A DNA stretch of 64,000 nt from Dictyobacter alpinus (GTDB taxonomy: Bacteria > Chloroflexota > Ktedonobacteria > Ktedonobacterales > Ktedonobacteraceae): positions 2,108,001 to 2,172,000 of the forward strand of contig NZ_BIFT01000001.1 in NCBI RefSeq assembly GCF_003967575.1, given 5' to 3'. The notes beneath the pieces are model-generated. The model was not told the DNA's origin and did not search any database. It worked only from the letters and a program-made list of their open reading frames with translations. Below, one piece after another: positions 9,040 through 17,807 of the stretch. Within the stretch, counting starts at the first letter, position 1, and every line of letters starts with the position of its first letter. A program made the translations under genes and the position numbers.

Positions 9040-10083
9040 ATGGAGACCAGGCAACATGGTGCATTCCATGAGATTCTAAAATATCAGCGCGAGGTACGAG
9101 GCTGGTCACAGGCCCGTATGGCTGAAGAGCTAGGCACAACGCCCAATCGCATCAGTGCCTGGGAACGCAATATATCGTTCCCATCCGCTTACTTCCGTGA
9201 GAAGCTCTGCTCACAACTGGATATGGATGCCCAGGAACTTGGTCTGCTTACCGCATCCACTCCCACCATCGGCACTCCTGAAGGTACAGAAGACACACCT
9301 GCCACCAACATTACACTCCAGGCACCAGAAACGTCGATCTCAGTCCAGGCTCCAGAAAATCCTGCTGCACTGCAATCCGTTACCCGCCATCCACAGACAA
9401 AACGGACCTGGCTGCTGGCTGCATCAACATGCACACTATTGGTCATCGCCAGCATCATCATCGCTTATACCACTGGCTTTATAAGCTTTGGCGCACCCAA
9501 TCCGTATGTGGCGCATACTGGCCAACTGGTACTTGATGATAGTTTGCGGCAGCCAGATGCTAACCTCAACTGGCAAGAGGGAGCCAATGAATCCCAGGCT
9601 AGTTGCCTCTTTAAGAATGGTGAATATGTGGCCTTCCAACCAAACACAGGCTATTTCCATGCCTGTCTGGCCCAGAAAACCGATTATAAAAACTTTGCCT
9701 ATGAGGTTGATATGACGATCCATCAGGGCGACTTCGGGGGCATCGTCTTCCGCTCAGAAAATAGTATTGACGGACAGTATTATCTTTTCCGCATCCACAC
9801 CAACGGCGATTATAAACTCTATCGCTTCAACGGCCATGATATTGAACACGCCACATTATTGGATCAAGGGATTAGCCAGAATTTCCATAGTGGACTAAAT
9901 CAGCACAATTTGCTGGCAGTGGTGGCCCAGAATAACACGTTGGCGCTCTACGTCAATCGTCAGCAAATCACAGCGTTAGAAGATCAGGGATACAATCATG
10001 GAGGGATCGGGGTACTGGCGGGCTCTATGTCTACAGGACCAGGAGAGGCTGCGTTTAAAGATGCCCGCGTATGGACATGGTAG
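9040..10083 (+). CDS. Membrane-spanning XRE regulator with lectin-like C-terminal domain
   Basis: A 347-residue protein in three parts. Residues 9-65 form an XRE helix-turn-helix (REVRGWSQARMAEELGTTPNRIS is the motif region). Residues 66-120 are a Pro/Thr/Glu-rich linker. Residues 124-146 form one membrane helix (WLLAASTCTLLVIASIII). The remaining 200 residues look like the concanavalin-type beta-sandwich of DUF1080/LamG proteins (VDMTIHQGDFGGIVFRSEN, YYLFRIHTNGDYKLYRF). The predicted topology puts the DNA-binding part inside and the sandwich outside, so it could be a one-component sensor of an external sugar or cell-wall ligand. A GTG at 9031 is an alternative start. Confidence 0.75.
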   Translation: METRQHGAFHEILKYQREVRGWSQARMAEELGTTPNRISAWERNISFPSAYFREKLCSQLDMDAQELGLLTASTPTIGTPEGTEDTPATNITLQAPETSISVQAPENPAALQSVTRHPQTKRTWLLAASTCTLLVIASIIIAYTTGFISFGAPNPYVAHTGQLVLDDSLRQPDANLNWQEGANESQASCLFKNGEYVAFQPNTGYFHACLAQKTDYKNFAYEVDMTIHQGDFGGIVFRSENSIDGQYYLFRIHTNGDYKLYRFNGHDIEHATLLDQGISQNFHSGLNQHNLLAVVAQNNTLALYVNRQQITALEDQGYNHGGIGVLAGSMSTGPGEAAFKDARVWTW

Positions 10084-10142
10084 CCAGTTATCAATTGGCT
10101 AGCCATGTCAGTTGGATACATTCAATGTGGTAAAGCGGATGG

Positions 10143-10694
10143 CTAGTAGCGGTGATGTTGCTCCCACCATTCGCGTTCAAGTAAGCCAAACAGCAGGGTT
10201 GTCCACCAGCGTCCCTTCATCCATTCGCTCTCTAGCTGTGAGCCCTCATAGCGCATGCCAATCTTTTGCAGCACATGTGCCGAGGCCGTATTTTCCAGCA
10301 GACAATAGGCCCAGATGCGGTGGAGATGGAGTTGCTCAAAGCCATATTGTAGCAAGGCATACGCCGCCTCAGTTGCATAACCACGACCCCAATAGCGACG
10401 ATCCAATTCATAGCCTAGATCGGCCATACCAGCCTCAGCATAGGTCATACGCAGGCCACAATTGCCGATCACCTGATTATTCTCCTTCAGCACAATCGCC
10501 AACTGATACTTCTTACGTGGCCGCTCACGTCCCCAGTTGATAAAGATCCGGATCAAAGAACGCACATCCATCTCTGAACGCTGCGTCCACGGATTATAGC
10601 GTAAAAATTCGGGATCCGATTGATATTCTAAGGTCGGTTTCCAATCTTGCTCCTCAAAATCGCGAAGAATCAATCGTTCTGTTGTCAGAATCAT
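10143..10694 (-). CDS. GNAT family N-acetyltransferase (RimJ/RimL type)
   Basis: A 183-residue acetyltransferase that begins in the RimJ/RimL manner (MILTTERLILRDF). It carries the acetyl-CoA binding loop as LDRRYWGRGYATEAAYALLQYGF, followed by the beta-strand LHRIWAYCLLENTAS and VLQKIGMRYEG, all typical of acetylation of protein N termini, amines or small molecules. The substrate is not known. It is followed closely (18 bp between them) by, and probably co-transcribed with, the Lrp-type gene upstream at 10712-10990. Confidence 0.85.
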   Translation of the reverse strand: MILTTERLILRDFEEQDWKPTLEYQSDPEFLRYNPWTQRSEMDVRSLIRIFINWGRERPRKKYQLAIVLKENNQVIGNCGLRMTYAEAGMADLGYELDRRYWGRGYATEAAYALLQYGFEQLHLHRIWAYCLLENTASAHVLQKIGMRYEGSQLESEWMKGRWWTTLLFGLLEREWWEQHHRY

Positions 10695-10711
10695 AAAATA
10701 TTATATTCTAC

Positions 10712-10990
10712 TCACTCCACTCCCAGGTCCCAGGCTTGCTGGAGGTCGGCACGGGAAAAACATTTAAAGCCCATCAAGGTATGGGTCTGAGTAATCGTGG
10801 TAATTTGCAGCATATGGTCGGTCACAACGCCAGCCAGGTCCTCATAATTTTGGAAGCGCAGCAACGCTACCAGATCATATTCGCCGGTCACAGAGTAGAC
10901 TTCCGCCACTCCATCCACCTCTAATAAGCGTTGTGCCGTCTCATTCACGGTGCCTCGCTGCACATTGATCAAGACAAGAGCGGTAACCAT
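10712..10990 (-). CDS. Lrp/AsnC ligand-binding domain protein without a DNA-binding domain
   Basis: A 92-residue protein made only of the alpha-beta sandwich (RAM domain) that binds amino acids in Lrp/AsnC regulators: VTALVLINVQRGTVNETAQRL, then EVYSVTGEYDLVALLRF and ITQTHTLMGF. There is no helix-turn-helix. Free-standing RAM proteins may act as amino-acid-sensing partners or metabolic effectors. The ATG at 10990 is preceded by AAAGGGA; the longer frame to 11020 lacks support. It ends 18 bp before the acetyltransferase start. Confidence 0.85.
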   Translation of the reverse strand: MVTALVLINVQRGTVNETAQRLLEVDGVAEVYSVTGEYDLVALLRFQNYEDLAGVVTDHMLQITTITQTHTLMGFKCFSRADLQQAWDLGVE

Positions 10991-11146
10991 CGCAACATTC
11001 CCTTTCTGCAAACAAACCAACTACAATTGCGCCACTTTTAGCCAGTAGCCCTTCTTACCCATCCCACCTCTCAACCAAAATCCCAACCCGACAATGGATA
11101 GGTCCTCATTATTATATCGCATACCAGGACAAATAGTTGGGCCCAC

Positions 11147-11225
11147 ATAGCGGAAGAGCTTGTCCCCGCTATCGTTTCACGCATGACACGCCGCTCAAAC
11201 ATGTCATCTTGAAGATGGGAAAAGA
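11147..11225. repeat. Degenerate half-copy of the palindromic repeat (copy C)
   Basis: Only the left half of the family is recognisable: TAGCGGAAGAGCTTGTCCCC, then the TTCACG and CTCAAACATGT segments seen in copies B and D in the same order. The right end is missing or has been replaced by the inverted repeat at 11284. Confidence 0.5.
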
Positions 11226-11283
11226 GGAATTCTCCGACTCCATGGCGTGGCGTCGTGTACGTCGAGTGAGCGCCATTAGCCAA

Positions 11284-11343
11284 CCGAGCGTACGCCGAGT
11301 GGGCGTCACGCCAACTTCTCACACCCACTCGACGCACGCTCGG
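11284..11343. repeat. Imperfect inverted repeat in front of miaA's 3' end
   Basis: Arms of 23 bp (11284-11306 and 11321-11343) match with three transitions. The left arm begins CCGAGCGTACGCCGAGTGGG. Part of it is repeated directly a little upstream at about 11257 (GTACGTCGAGTGAGCGC). It is not obviously related to the other repeats and has no reading frame. Confidence 0.5.
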
Positions 11344-11395
11344 CCTGCTTCTCACGTTGTCACATCCACGCTCGGATCACCACCCATGGTCATGC

Positions 11396-12334
11396 TCAAG
11401 TGGGGGAGCAGTGGGCGAGGAAGGTTTGGACGGCTGAACTGGCCTGGGCGAGGAGGTCACCTTCTGCGTTGAGCCAGATGATGCGTTTGTCGCGCCTGAA
11501 CCAACTGAGCTGGCGACGCGTAAAATCGTGTGAGGCGTATTTTAACTTTTGGATCATCTCGGCTTCGCTGGCAAATTCACCACGGAGCAAGCGGCTGGCA
11601 AAGCGATATTCTAATCCAAAGGAATCCAGGCGCTCATGGGTCAGGCCACGAGCCAGTTGTTCCTGGACCTCTTGTAGCAGGCCTTGCTGCATGCGTTCGT
11701 CGATACGGCTATCGATACGCTGATAGAGGAGTGGGCGCGGCCAGTCGATGCCGAGCAGCAGGCAACGGTACAGTGGTTGTGAGATGCCACGCTGCTGTGA
11801 GAAGGGTTTTCCGGTTACCAGACAGACCTCAAGCGCACGTATGACACGGCGTGGATTTTTGCTATCAATGGTCTCCGCACTGACAGGATCCAATACCGCC
11901 AGTTGCGCCAGTAACTGTTCAAGAGGTTGGGACTCCAGGCGGGCACGCAGATCGGGTTGAGGCGCGACGGTCGGAATATCAAAGTGATCAACGACGGTCT
12001 GGATATAATGGGCGGACCCACCAACGAGAAATGGTTGATGACCACGCTGCAAAATAGCCTGGATCGCCGCGATCGCATCATGTTGGAACTGCGACACACT
12101 ATAGATCTCTTGCGGCTCCACCACATCCAACAGATGATGAGGTACCAGGGCCCGTTCAGCGGGCGTCACCTTGGCCGTCCCGATATCCAAACCAATATAG
12201 ACCTGGCGGGAATCCGCCGAGACAATCTCACCGTTAAACTCCTGTGCCAACGCTATCCCCAGGGCACTTTTACCCGAAGCAGTCGGTCCCAGTAGCACTA
12301 CCAAGTCCGGCTGCTCGCTCGTTTCATTCTCCAC
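11396..12334 (-). CDS. miaA: tRNA dimethylallyltransferase
   Basis: A 312-residue MiaA. It transfers a dimethylallyl group to A37 of tRNAs that read codons starting with U. The P-loop is at the N terminus (VVLLGPTASGKSALGIALAQ), followed by SADSRQVYIGLDIGTAK, which binds the substrate prenyl group and tRNA, and the IRALEV segment. The Zn-like and C-terminal tRNA contacts are in RASRDFTRRQLSWFRRD-type sequence (here YASHDFTRRQLSWFRRD). The start is a GTG at 12334 after AGAAGG; a longer frame to 12385 would overlap the kinase gene by 41 bp and lacks a ribosome binding site. It lies 10 bp behind the membrane kinase gene, an unusual neighbour. Confidence 0.95.
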   Translation of the reverse strand: MENETSEQPDLVVLLGPTASGKSALGIALAQEFNGEIVSADSRQVYIGLDIGTAKVTPAERALVPHHLLDVVEPQEIYSVSQFQHDAIAAIQAILQRGHQPFLVGGSAHYIQTVVDHFDIPTVAPQPDLRARLESQPLEQLLAQLAVLDPVSAETIDSKNPRRVIRALEVCLVTGKPFSQQRGISQPLYRCLLLGIDWPRPLLYQRIDSRIDERMQQGLLQEVQEQLARGLTHERLDSFGLEYRFASRLLRGEFASEAEMIQKLKYASHDFTRRQLSWFRRDKRIIWLNAEGDLLAQASSAVQTFLAHCSPT

Positions 12335-12344
12335 TGCAAACCTT

Positions 12345-14732
12345 CTATAACCGTTTATATTTGACCAGATAATCGACCCGCTCAACTAATCCTACGGTAA
12401 TACTTACCGCTAACAGGATACCAAACAGTGTAAAGAGGTTCAGGCCAAAACCAAAGGTGAGAAAGATGCCCAGGATTGAGCCGACCAGGACCGCCAGCAC
12501 GATCATCATCACGCGCGACTGGCTGGTTGAGGTCTGGACACTCTTAATCGAGGCCAGAATGGCTCGATTGGGTCGCTGACAAACGCCAACCGTGGCTCCC
12601 AGGGCCGCACAGGCTAGCATCACTATCAACTGGATCCAACCAAGTTGCGCGCGCACAGCTATTTGCCAGATCATCTCTGCCAGACCCACAACCAGCAACG
12701 AACTGGTCATGCCGGTCAGAAAACGGTTATAGATATCCTGCGGCCGCCATTTGCGGGTATATTGGAGTACCAGCGAGCCAAGCGCGGCGGTTGGAATGGC
12801 AATAAAAAGGGTGAGCAAAAAGATCGGATTCATATTGGACGGTAATGGATGCCAGGGTGCCAGCCAGATATAGCCCAGGCTGGCCGTCATAAATGAACAC
12901 AGAAATGTCAGGATCAGCGACTGCCAGCGCTGTAGAAGCGGTCCCATCGGCTGGAGATCCCAATCATTCCGATATGGGGTTCCGTACTTCTCTACATCCT
13001 TCCCATGACCTTTGAGCACCATGGCGGGAGTTATGATCTGCGTTGCTCCTGCGTCCTCAAGTTCCGCGACATCATCATAATAATCGAGATCATCTTCATC
13101 ATCATAGTAATCCAGGTCAGCACCATTGGTACGGCCAGGATGGCGCTTGTTGCGCACAATGAAGCCCTGGACCTCCGCTTCGACCTTGACGACAATTTCG
13201 GCGCGCGTATCATCATCTAATTGGATAAAGATCATGCCACTATAATGCGTGTGGCGCGTAAGCTGTAAACTATTCACTCGCACATTGATCTCGGTCAGGG
13301 GCGCATCAAATACCGTCTGACTCAATTGGATCCAGGTGTCGGATGTATGGATTGTCCCACTGATATCATAGCCAGCGCTATCGCCAATACTCATCTTCAA
13401 TGGTGCCGAGATGCCTGGATAGACCGTGCCGAAATCCAGGGTACGCGGACTCACCGGCACTGGTGTATGGCCTTTAGGGGTCGAGCGTGTGCGCGTACTA
13501 CCGCTGATTGGCGTCACGGGTGGCGGCGTATGGTGGCGTATCGTACCATTGCGCCCCTTCGCATCGATGTTGTTCACTGTGCTGTTGGTATTGATAGCTG
13601 GTGCTGGATTATAAACCGCCACACCAGTTTTATTCATAAAGACGGACTCGACAAACTGCTCAATCGCATCCATCGGATCCGGTACAGTATGCGCCAGTTC
13701 GCTGGCTAGCGTGGACAACTCATCTTCACCCAGGTCCAGCAGCCAGGACTCAATCTCTTTATCCAGGAGATATTCCGCAGCCTCCTCTGGATAGGTCGCG
13801 CAGAGCGTTGCCAGTTCTTCAGGGGTCGAAGCCACCTCGCCACTAGCGAAACCAAAGGTACCCACACCGAGTAACGCATGGCGGAACATCTCCACACTCT
13901 CATAGCGATCGCTAGGCTTGATGGCCGTGGCCTTCTCAAGCGCACGCGCCACCATCGGAGAAATGCGCGGATTAATCTTACGCACATTCTCCAAGCCAAA
14001 GCCCTCATCCGAAAGGGTATTGGTCAAAAGATGAAATACCGTCATGCCCAGCGCATAGATATCTGAGCGCTCATCCGTCTGCGCCTTCCCATATTGCTCT
14101 GGTGGAGCATAGCCCGGCGTACCCAATACCTGAGTATCTTGTGCATGTGAAGGGCGAAAAAAACGCGCAATACCAAAATCAATTAGCTTAATCTGTCCAT
14201 TGCGCGTCAACATAATATTGCCAGGCTTCATATCGCGAAAAATAATCGGAGGTGAGTGGCTATGCAGATAAGCCAATACATCACAGAGCTGACGTGCCCA
14301 ATCTAACGCCCTGCGCTCAGGGAATGGGCCACCATTGCGCTCTAACAGCTCCTCCAGTGTAAGTCCATCGATATAATCCATCACCAGGAAATAGCGATCA
14401 TTCTGGGTAAAGACCCCATGGACCGTCGGAAGATTGGGATGATGCAAAGACCACAACATCTTGGCCTCAACCTTAAAGTTGTGGATCGTCTGTTGCTGTT
14501 CAGCTGGCGGGATCAACGACAGGCTCATTTCCTTAATCGCATAGAGCTCCCCTTGCTCCTTGAGATCCTTCGCCAGATATACCGCACCCATGCCACCTTT
14601 TCCAATCACCTTTTGGATCTGGTAGCGCTTATGAAGAAAGGTGCCTCGGTCCAGATGACCGGTTAGGTTTTTCGATCGGCCGCTGATTGTGCGCCCCCCA
14701 TCTTTTCTCTGCATCTGTACGGGATATGACAT
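12345..14732 (-). CDS. Membrane Ser/Thr protein kinase, PknB-like, with C-terminal multi-span region
   Basis: A 795-residue protein. The kinase domain (about 35-290) has the Gly loop GKGGMGAVY (44-52), the ATP lysine K67 in YAIKE, DFG at 185-187 and the activation-segment motif LGTPGYAPPEQYG. The catalytic loop reads IIFRDMKPGN, with phenylalanine in place of the usual histidine before Arg-Asp. A linker leads to a beta-sandwich of about 110 residues (VSPRTLDFGTVYPGISAPLK...) and an acidic Asp/Tyr stretch. The last 190 residues contain about six membrane helices, far more than the single span of typical PknB. It starts a unit with miaA. Confidence 0.9.
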   Translation of the reverse strand: MSYPVQMQRKDGGRTISGRSKNLTGHLDRGTFLHKRYQIQKVIGKGGMGAVYLAKDLKEQGELYAIKEMSLSLIPPAEQQQTIHNFKVEAKMLWSLHHPNLPTVHGVFTQNDRYFLVMDYIDGLTLEELLERNGGPFPERRALDWARQLCDVLAYLHSHSPPIIFRDMKPGNIMLTRNGQIKLIDFGIARFFRPSHAQDTQVLGTPGYAPPEQYGKAQTDERSDIYALGMTVFHLLTNTLSDEGFGLENVRKINPRISPMVARALEKATAIKPSDRYESVEMFRHALLGVGTFGFASGEVASTPEELATLCATYPEEAAEYLLDKEIESWLLDLGEDELSTLASELAHTVPDPMDAIEQFVESVFMNKTGVAVYNPAPAINTNSTVNNIDAKGRNGTIRHHTPPPVTPISGSTRTRSTPKGHTPVPVSPRTLDFGTVYPGISAPLKMSIGDSAGYDISGTIHTSDTWIQLSQTVFDAPLTEINVRVNSLQLTRHTHYSGMIFIQLDDDTRAEIVVKVEAEVQGFIVRNKRHPGRTNGADLDYYDDEDDLDYYDDVAELEDAGATQIITPAMVLKGHGKDVEKYGTPYRNDWDLQPMGPLLQRWQSLILTFLCSFMTASLGYIWLAPWHPLPSNMNPIFLLTLFIAIPTAALGSLVLQYTRKWRPQDIYNRFLTGMTSSLLVVGLAEMIWQIAVRAQLGWIQLIVMLACAALGATVGVCQRPNRAILASIKSVQTSTSQSRVMMIVLAVLVGSILGIFLTFGFGLNLFTLFGILLAVSITVGLVERVDYLVKYKRL

Positions 14733-15097
14733 GCTCTACATGCAACCGTGAACGCCGCTCACACGATTGAAAAGAGTGCCCTTCAGTATAGCATACCTCT
14801 GTTAGAACCTACTACCTAATAGGAAGGTAGATTACTGACTAGAACATTGAGTCATGTTAAGATCCATTTAGATGTATGCCCATTACTTCTATCACTGTGC
14901 CTTCAAAGAATCGTACACATAATTTGACGTAATTCAGTGTCACTATGTAAAACGTACACAACCACAATTTCAGGTAACATTTTGCGAGCCTTATAGTACA
15001 AATGTTGCACAAAATATTGACAAGCTCATTATTTCATACCTCTGTTTATAATAACTCTAACAAATGTTCGTAGGAGAGTCAGAGGTAGTATTTTTGT
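14733..15097. other. Intergenic region between divergent genes
   Basis: 365 bp carrying the promoters of the kinase gene (minus) and the wall-hydrolase gene (plus). A possible extended -10 for the minus strand (TGCTATACT) lies at 14785-14793. On the plus strand TTGACA and TATAAT are present near 15018 and 15048, but about 24 bp apart, too far for a standard promoter. There is no other recognisable element. Confidence 0.4.
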
Positions 15098-16324
15098 ATG
15101 ACAAGTAGTTTTAGCTTTCGTAGCTGGCAAAAAACGTATCTAGTTCTCGTGCTAAGTTCACTTACCATTGCCACAGGCGGATTGGCAGGCTGCCTCTGGC
15201 AGACGCCACGGCACAGCCATGCCGTTGATGCCGTTGTCACTGGAGGTCCTTCCCTATCGGCAACCACGATTGACCATATTTTCGCGCAGATGGGGAGCCC
15301 AATGGTCGGCACAGGCACAATCGTAGAGCAAGCCTCACGCAATAGCAACATTGATGATGCCTTCGCCATGGGTGTCTGGTGGGCCGAAACCAACGACGGC
15401 ATGGCCGGAGTCGGACTTGGAAACCGCAATCCCGGTAGTGTCCGTGGAAGTGCTGGCTATCCATCTGGCTACGACGGCTACACCATGTATCCATCCTATG
15501 CCGCAGCCATCATCGACTGGTTTCGCTTAATCAGCAACGGCTACATCATTGGTCGTGGCGTCACCACCGTCTATAGCATCAGCATCCCCTATGTTGGCAC
15601 CTCAGGAGCCGGCAACTGGGCCTATAAAGTCACCAGCTTGATGGCCAGATACCGTTATCAAGCCCCGCCACCGGCACCAGTGCCAACCGCAACCACCCGG
15701 CAACATCCCACATCACAAGCCGGAGTCCGGGTCCGTGCCTATATACCCATCGGCCACGAAAAAGACTGGGAACACCTGATCGCCGAGAAGCGCCGTCAGT
15801 TATGGCAGGCAAAGAACGAAGGCAATAGCGCCACCGAAAAGTCAGTCGACGTACCAATCCATCATCGCGCGCACCCGATCCACCAGACAAAGAAGCCACC
15901 CACATCCGCAACCCCGCTTCAGCAACAACCCATATTCACCACAGGAACCATCCTGGTCCTCATCGCCATCCTGACACTCACAGGGCTCGCCATCGGACGA
16001 CGTAAAACAAGGGGAAAGATGGTCACAGCGTTACCAATAGCAGTTGCAACCACATCTTCTATGCACATACAGCCAGAAAAAGCTGAGATACTGTGGCGCT
16101 TCACCACCACAGAAGAACTGGCGCCAGTACCAGTCCCACCGACCCCTATACTCGTCAAATTGGGAGCAGTACCGCCAACTCCTTACATAACCACAACCGT
16201 CACCGAAAAGCTCCAGCCGCTCATAATCAGCCAGTCAAGCACAAACAACCAGAAAACAACAGAATTAAACTCACGATTCAGCAAAGTGCCAGAAAATTCG
16301 CATAGAAAACAGTTGACAAAGTAG
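15098..16324 (+). CDS. Secreted glucosaminidase-like cell-wall lipoprotein
   Basis: A 408-residue exported protein. The N-terminal signal has a lipobox LAGC with the cysteine at residue 32. Residues 50-190 resemble the lysozyme-like glucosaminidase fold: IFAQMGSPMVGTG, FAMGVWWAETND (probable catalytic glutamate in WAETND), LGNRNPGSVRGSAGY and YAAAIIDWFRLIS. A Pro-rich, low-complexity segment follows, then a second hydrophobic helix (TILVLIAILTLTGLAIG) and a long Thr/Pro tail. A lipid anchor together with a later membrane span is unusual; the second could be the only one used. It probably cuts peptidoglycan glycan strands. The tRNA-Leu promoter overlaps its end. Confidence 0.75.
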   Translation: MTSSFSFRSWQKTYLVLVLSSLTIATGGLAGCLWQTPRHSHAVDAVVTGGPSLSATTIDHIFAQMGSPMVGTGTIVEQASRNSNIDDAFAMGVWWAETNDGMAGVGLGNRNPGSVRGSAGYPSGYDGYTMYPSYAAAIIDWFRLISNGYIIGRGVTTVYSISIPYVGTSGAGNWAYKVTSLMARYRYQAPPPAPVPTATTRQHPTSQAGVRVRAYIPIGHEKDWEHLIAEKRRQLWQAKNEGNSATEKSVDVPIHHRAHPIHQTKKPPTSATPLQQQPIFTTGTILVLIAILTLTGLAIGRRKTRGKMVTALPIAVATTSSMHIQPEKAEILWRFTTTEELAPVPVPPTPILVKLGAVPPTPYITTTVTEKLQPLIISQSSTNNQKTTELNSRFSKVPENSHRKQLTK

Positions 16325-16341
16325 CGTCAGCGGTGTATGAT
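16313..16341 (+). promoter_or_regulatory. Promoter of tRNA-Leu(GAG)
   Basis: TTGACA (16313-16318), a 17-bp spacer and TATGAT (16336-16341), a nearly perfect sigma-A-type promoter ending 24 bp before the tRNA. The -35 box is inside the last codons of the preceding protein gene. Confidence 0.85.
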
Positions 16342-16365
16342 ACTTCACGTAATCCGAAAGGAAAT

Positions 16366-16445
16366 GCCCTCGTGGCGGAATGGTATACGCAGCAGCTTGA
16401 GGGGCTGTGCCGAGAGGCGTGGTGGTTCGAGTCCACTCGAGGGCA
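16366..16445 (+). tRNA. tRNA-Leu (anticodon GAG)
   Basis: Acceptor arms GCCCTCG and CGAGGGC pair fully. The anticodon stem GCAGC/GCTGT holds the loop TTGAGGG with anticodon GAG. A long variable arm (GTGCCGAGAGGCGT region) and the T-loop GTTCGAGTC fit a class II leucine tRNA. CCA is not encoded. A strong promoter is directly upstream. Confidence 0.95.
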
Positions 16446-16486
16446 TCCAATTTAGCATCTCATCCTGAGAACTAAATGATAAACAA

Positions 16487-16560
16487 GGGCGATTAGCTCA
16501 GCTGGTTAGAGCGGCTGCTTTACACGCAGTAGGTCTGGGGTTCGAATCCCTAATCGCCCA
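16487..16560 (+). tRNA. tRNA-Val (anticodon TAC)
   Basis: Acceptor GGGCGAT pairs with ATCGCCC. The anticodon stem GCTGC/GCAGT encloses TTTACAC, giving anticodon TAC (valine). The T-arm is GGGGTTCGAATCCC. CCA is not encoded. It is 41 bp after tRNA-Leu and probably shares its transcript, ending at the hairpin at 16579. Confidence 0.96.
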
Positions 16561-16578
16561 CCTCTAAGTGCTTCCCAG

Positions 16579-16623
16579 GCCCATTCATAGCAAGCAGGTA
16601 CAAATGCTATGAATGGGCTTTTT
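16579..16623 (+). terminator. Intrinsic terminator of the tRNA unit
   Basis: A 14-bp perfect stem (16579-16592 with 16605-16618) followed directly by a run of T. It lies 18 bp after the end of tRNA-Val. Confidence 0.85.
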
Positions 16624-16633
16624 GGTACTTTAA

Positions 16634-16663
16634 ACCTACTGCGTGTAAAGCAGCCGCTCTACC
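16634..16663 (-). repeat. Inverted partial copy of the tRNA-Val gene
   Basis: On the minus strand this 30-bp segment reproduces the D-arm end, the whole anticodon arm and the start of the variable region of the adjacent tRNA-Val: GGT then AGAGCGGCTGCTTTACACGC, with one T missing. The flanks do not form acceptor or T-arms, so it is not a second tRNA gene. It may be a remnant of a duplicated gene or of an integration site. Confidence 0.8.
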
Positions 16664-16685
16664 AAAAGTCAGTGAAGGGCGCTTC

Positions 16686-17267
16686 TTATTCAGATGGCTT
16701 GTTCATGTGTAGACGTGCCAGGCGCTCATTATCTTGCTTCAATCGTGTTTCAGCCTTTTGCAGCAGGTCTGCGATACGTTCCTGGGGCCAGATAACCACG
16801 CCATCATCATCGGCAATGACGAGATCACCTTCACGTATTACCTTGCCGCCAATAGAGACTGTACCGCCAACGATGGCAGGTCCATTTTTCTTTGGTGCAA
16901 TGGGTGTGACACCACGACACCAGACCGGGAAACCCAGCTCACGGATCTCACGGGAATCGCGTACTAACCCGTCAGTAATAAGGCCTGCAATGCCACCGTT
17001 CTGTATTTCTAGTGCCATCAAGCCACCCACAGTAGCGGCACGCGAGCTGCTACCACCCGCGACAACAAGGACCGTACCTGGCGCAGGTAGATTCTCTAAC
17101 ACTTTGCGCACAGACAGATTATCATCCTGGCTCATCAGCAGCACATAAGCAGGACCCACAACCAAAGCATTTGCTTGTAGAGGCAGTATGTTGCCGGGAA
17201 GAACACCTTCACCTTCACTTGCATCCGATGCCAATGTTGCGTTAAGCCACTCTGGAAATTTTTCCAT
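16686..17267 (-). CDS. RraA family protein
   Basis: A 193-residue protein of the RraA / HMG-aldolase-like fold. The diagnostic core is VVAGGSSSRAATVGGLMALE, then GIAGLITDGLVRD, with Arg-Asp of the family's metal/substrate site, and VIREGDLVIADDDGVVIWP near the end. Members include RNase E inhibitors and 4-hydroxy-4-methyl-2-oxoglutarate or oxaloacetate decarboxylating aldolases. In this lineage an aldolase/decarboxylase role is more likely than RNase E control, but this is only an inference. It is a single-gene unit transcribed toward the tRNA genes. Confidence 0.85.
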   Translation of the reverse strand: MEKFPEWLNATLASDASEGEGVLPGNILPLQANALVVGPAYVLLMSQDDNLSVRKVLENLPAPGTVLVVAGGSSSRAATVGGLMALEIQNGGIAGLITDGLVRDSREIRELGFPVWCRGVTPIAPKKNGPAIVGGTVSIGGKVIREGDLVIADDDGVVIWPQERIADLLQKAETRLKQDNERLARLHMNKPSE

Positions 17268-17807
17268 AAATATTTGTATCTGCCTTTCATCAATTGCTTA
17301 TTTGCTTGTTCAGTATATCTCCCAGGAGGCAGAAATACAATTTGGTAGTAAAAAACATCATGTCTTGCTTTATCTATCATAAAATAAATCATCAGCCTGA
17401 AAATCCTTTGAAGCATATATGCTCACTACCACATCATAAAAAAATTATAGCTATTTTGCCCATACTATTACCAAAAACATCTTGAGCATTTTTGGAATAG
17501 AGAGTGATTTCGATAATAATTAACCTACTATTAACATGAACAAGCTCATATACAAGCTCAATATTAAGTAATCATTAGATTATTTATATGTAATCAATAA
17601 CCATAGAGGTCATCGGATATAGATATTATAGAAGAATGGTCTAGAATAATTATTGTAAATTTAAGCCCATTCTCATAATTGTAGATTAATATATAAGGGT
17701 ATGTATACAGATATGCATACGTTCTTGAAAGGAGGTTTTTGAATTCAAAGTAACCTGGAGCTCTTAACGTTGTTCCTATTCATCAGAAAAGGAAAAAGTG
17801 TTTCACC
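17268..17807. other. A+T-rich intergenic region
   Basis: 540 bp with no protein-like frame. An excellent Shine-Dalgarno sequence (AAAGGAGG, 17728-17735) lies 73 bp before the next gene but is followed only by a TTG opening a four-codon frame. An imperfect palindrome GTATGTATACAGATATGCATAC at about 17700-17720 may be a regulatory site. The promoter of the next gene presumably lies here. Confidence 0.4.
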
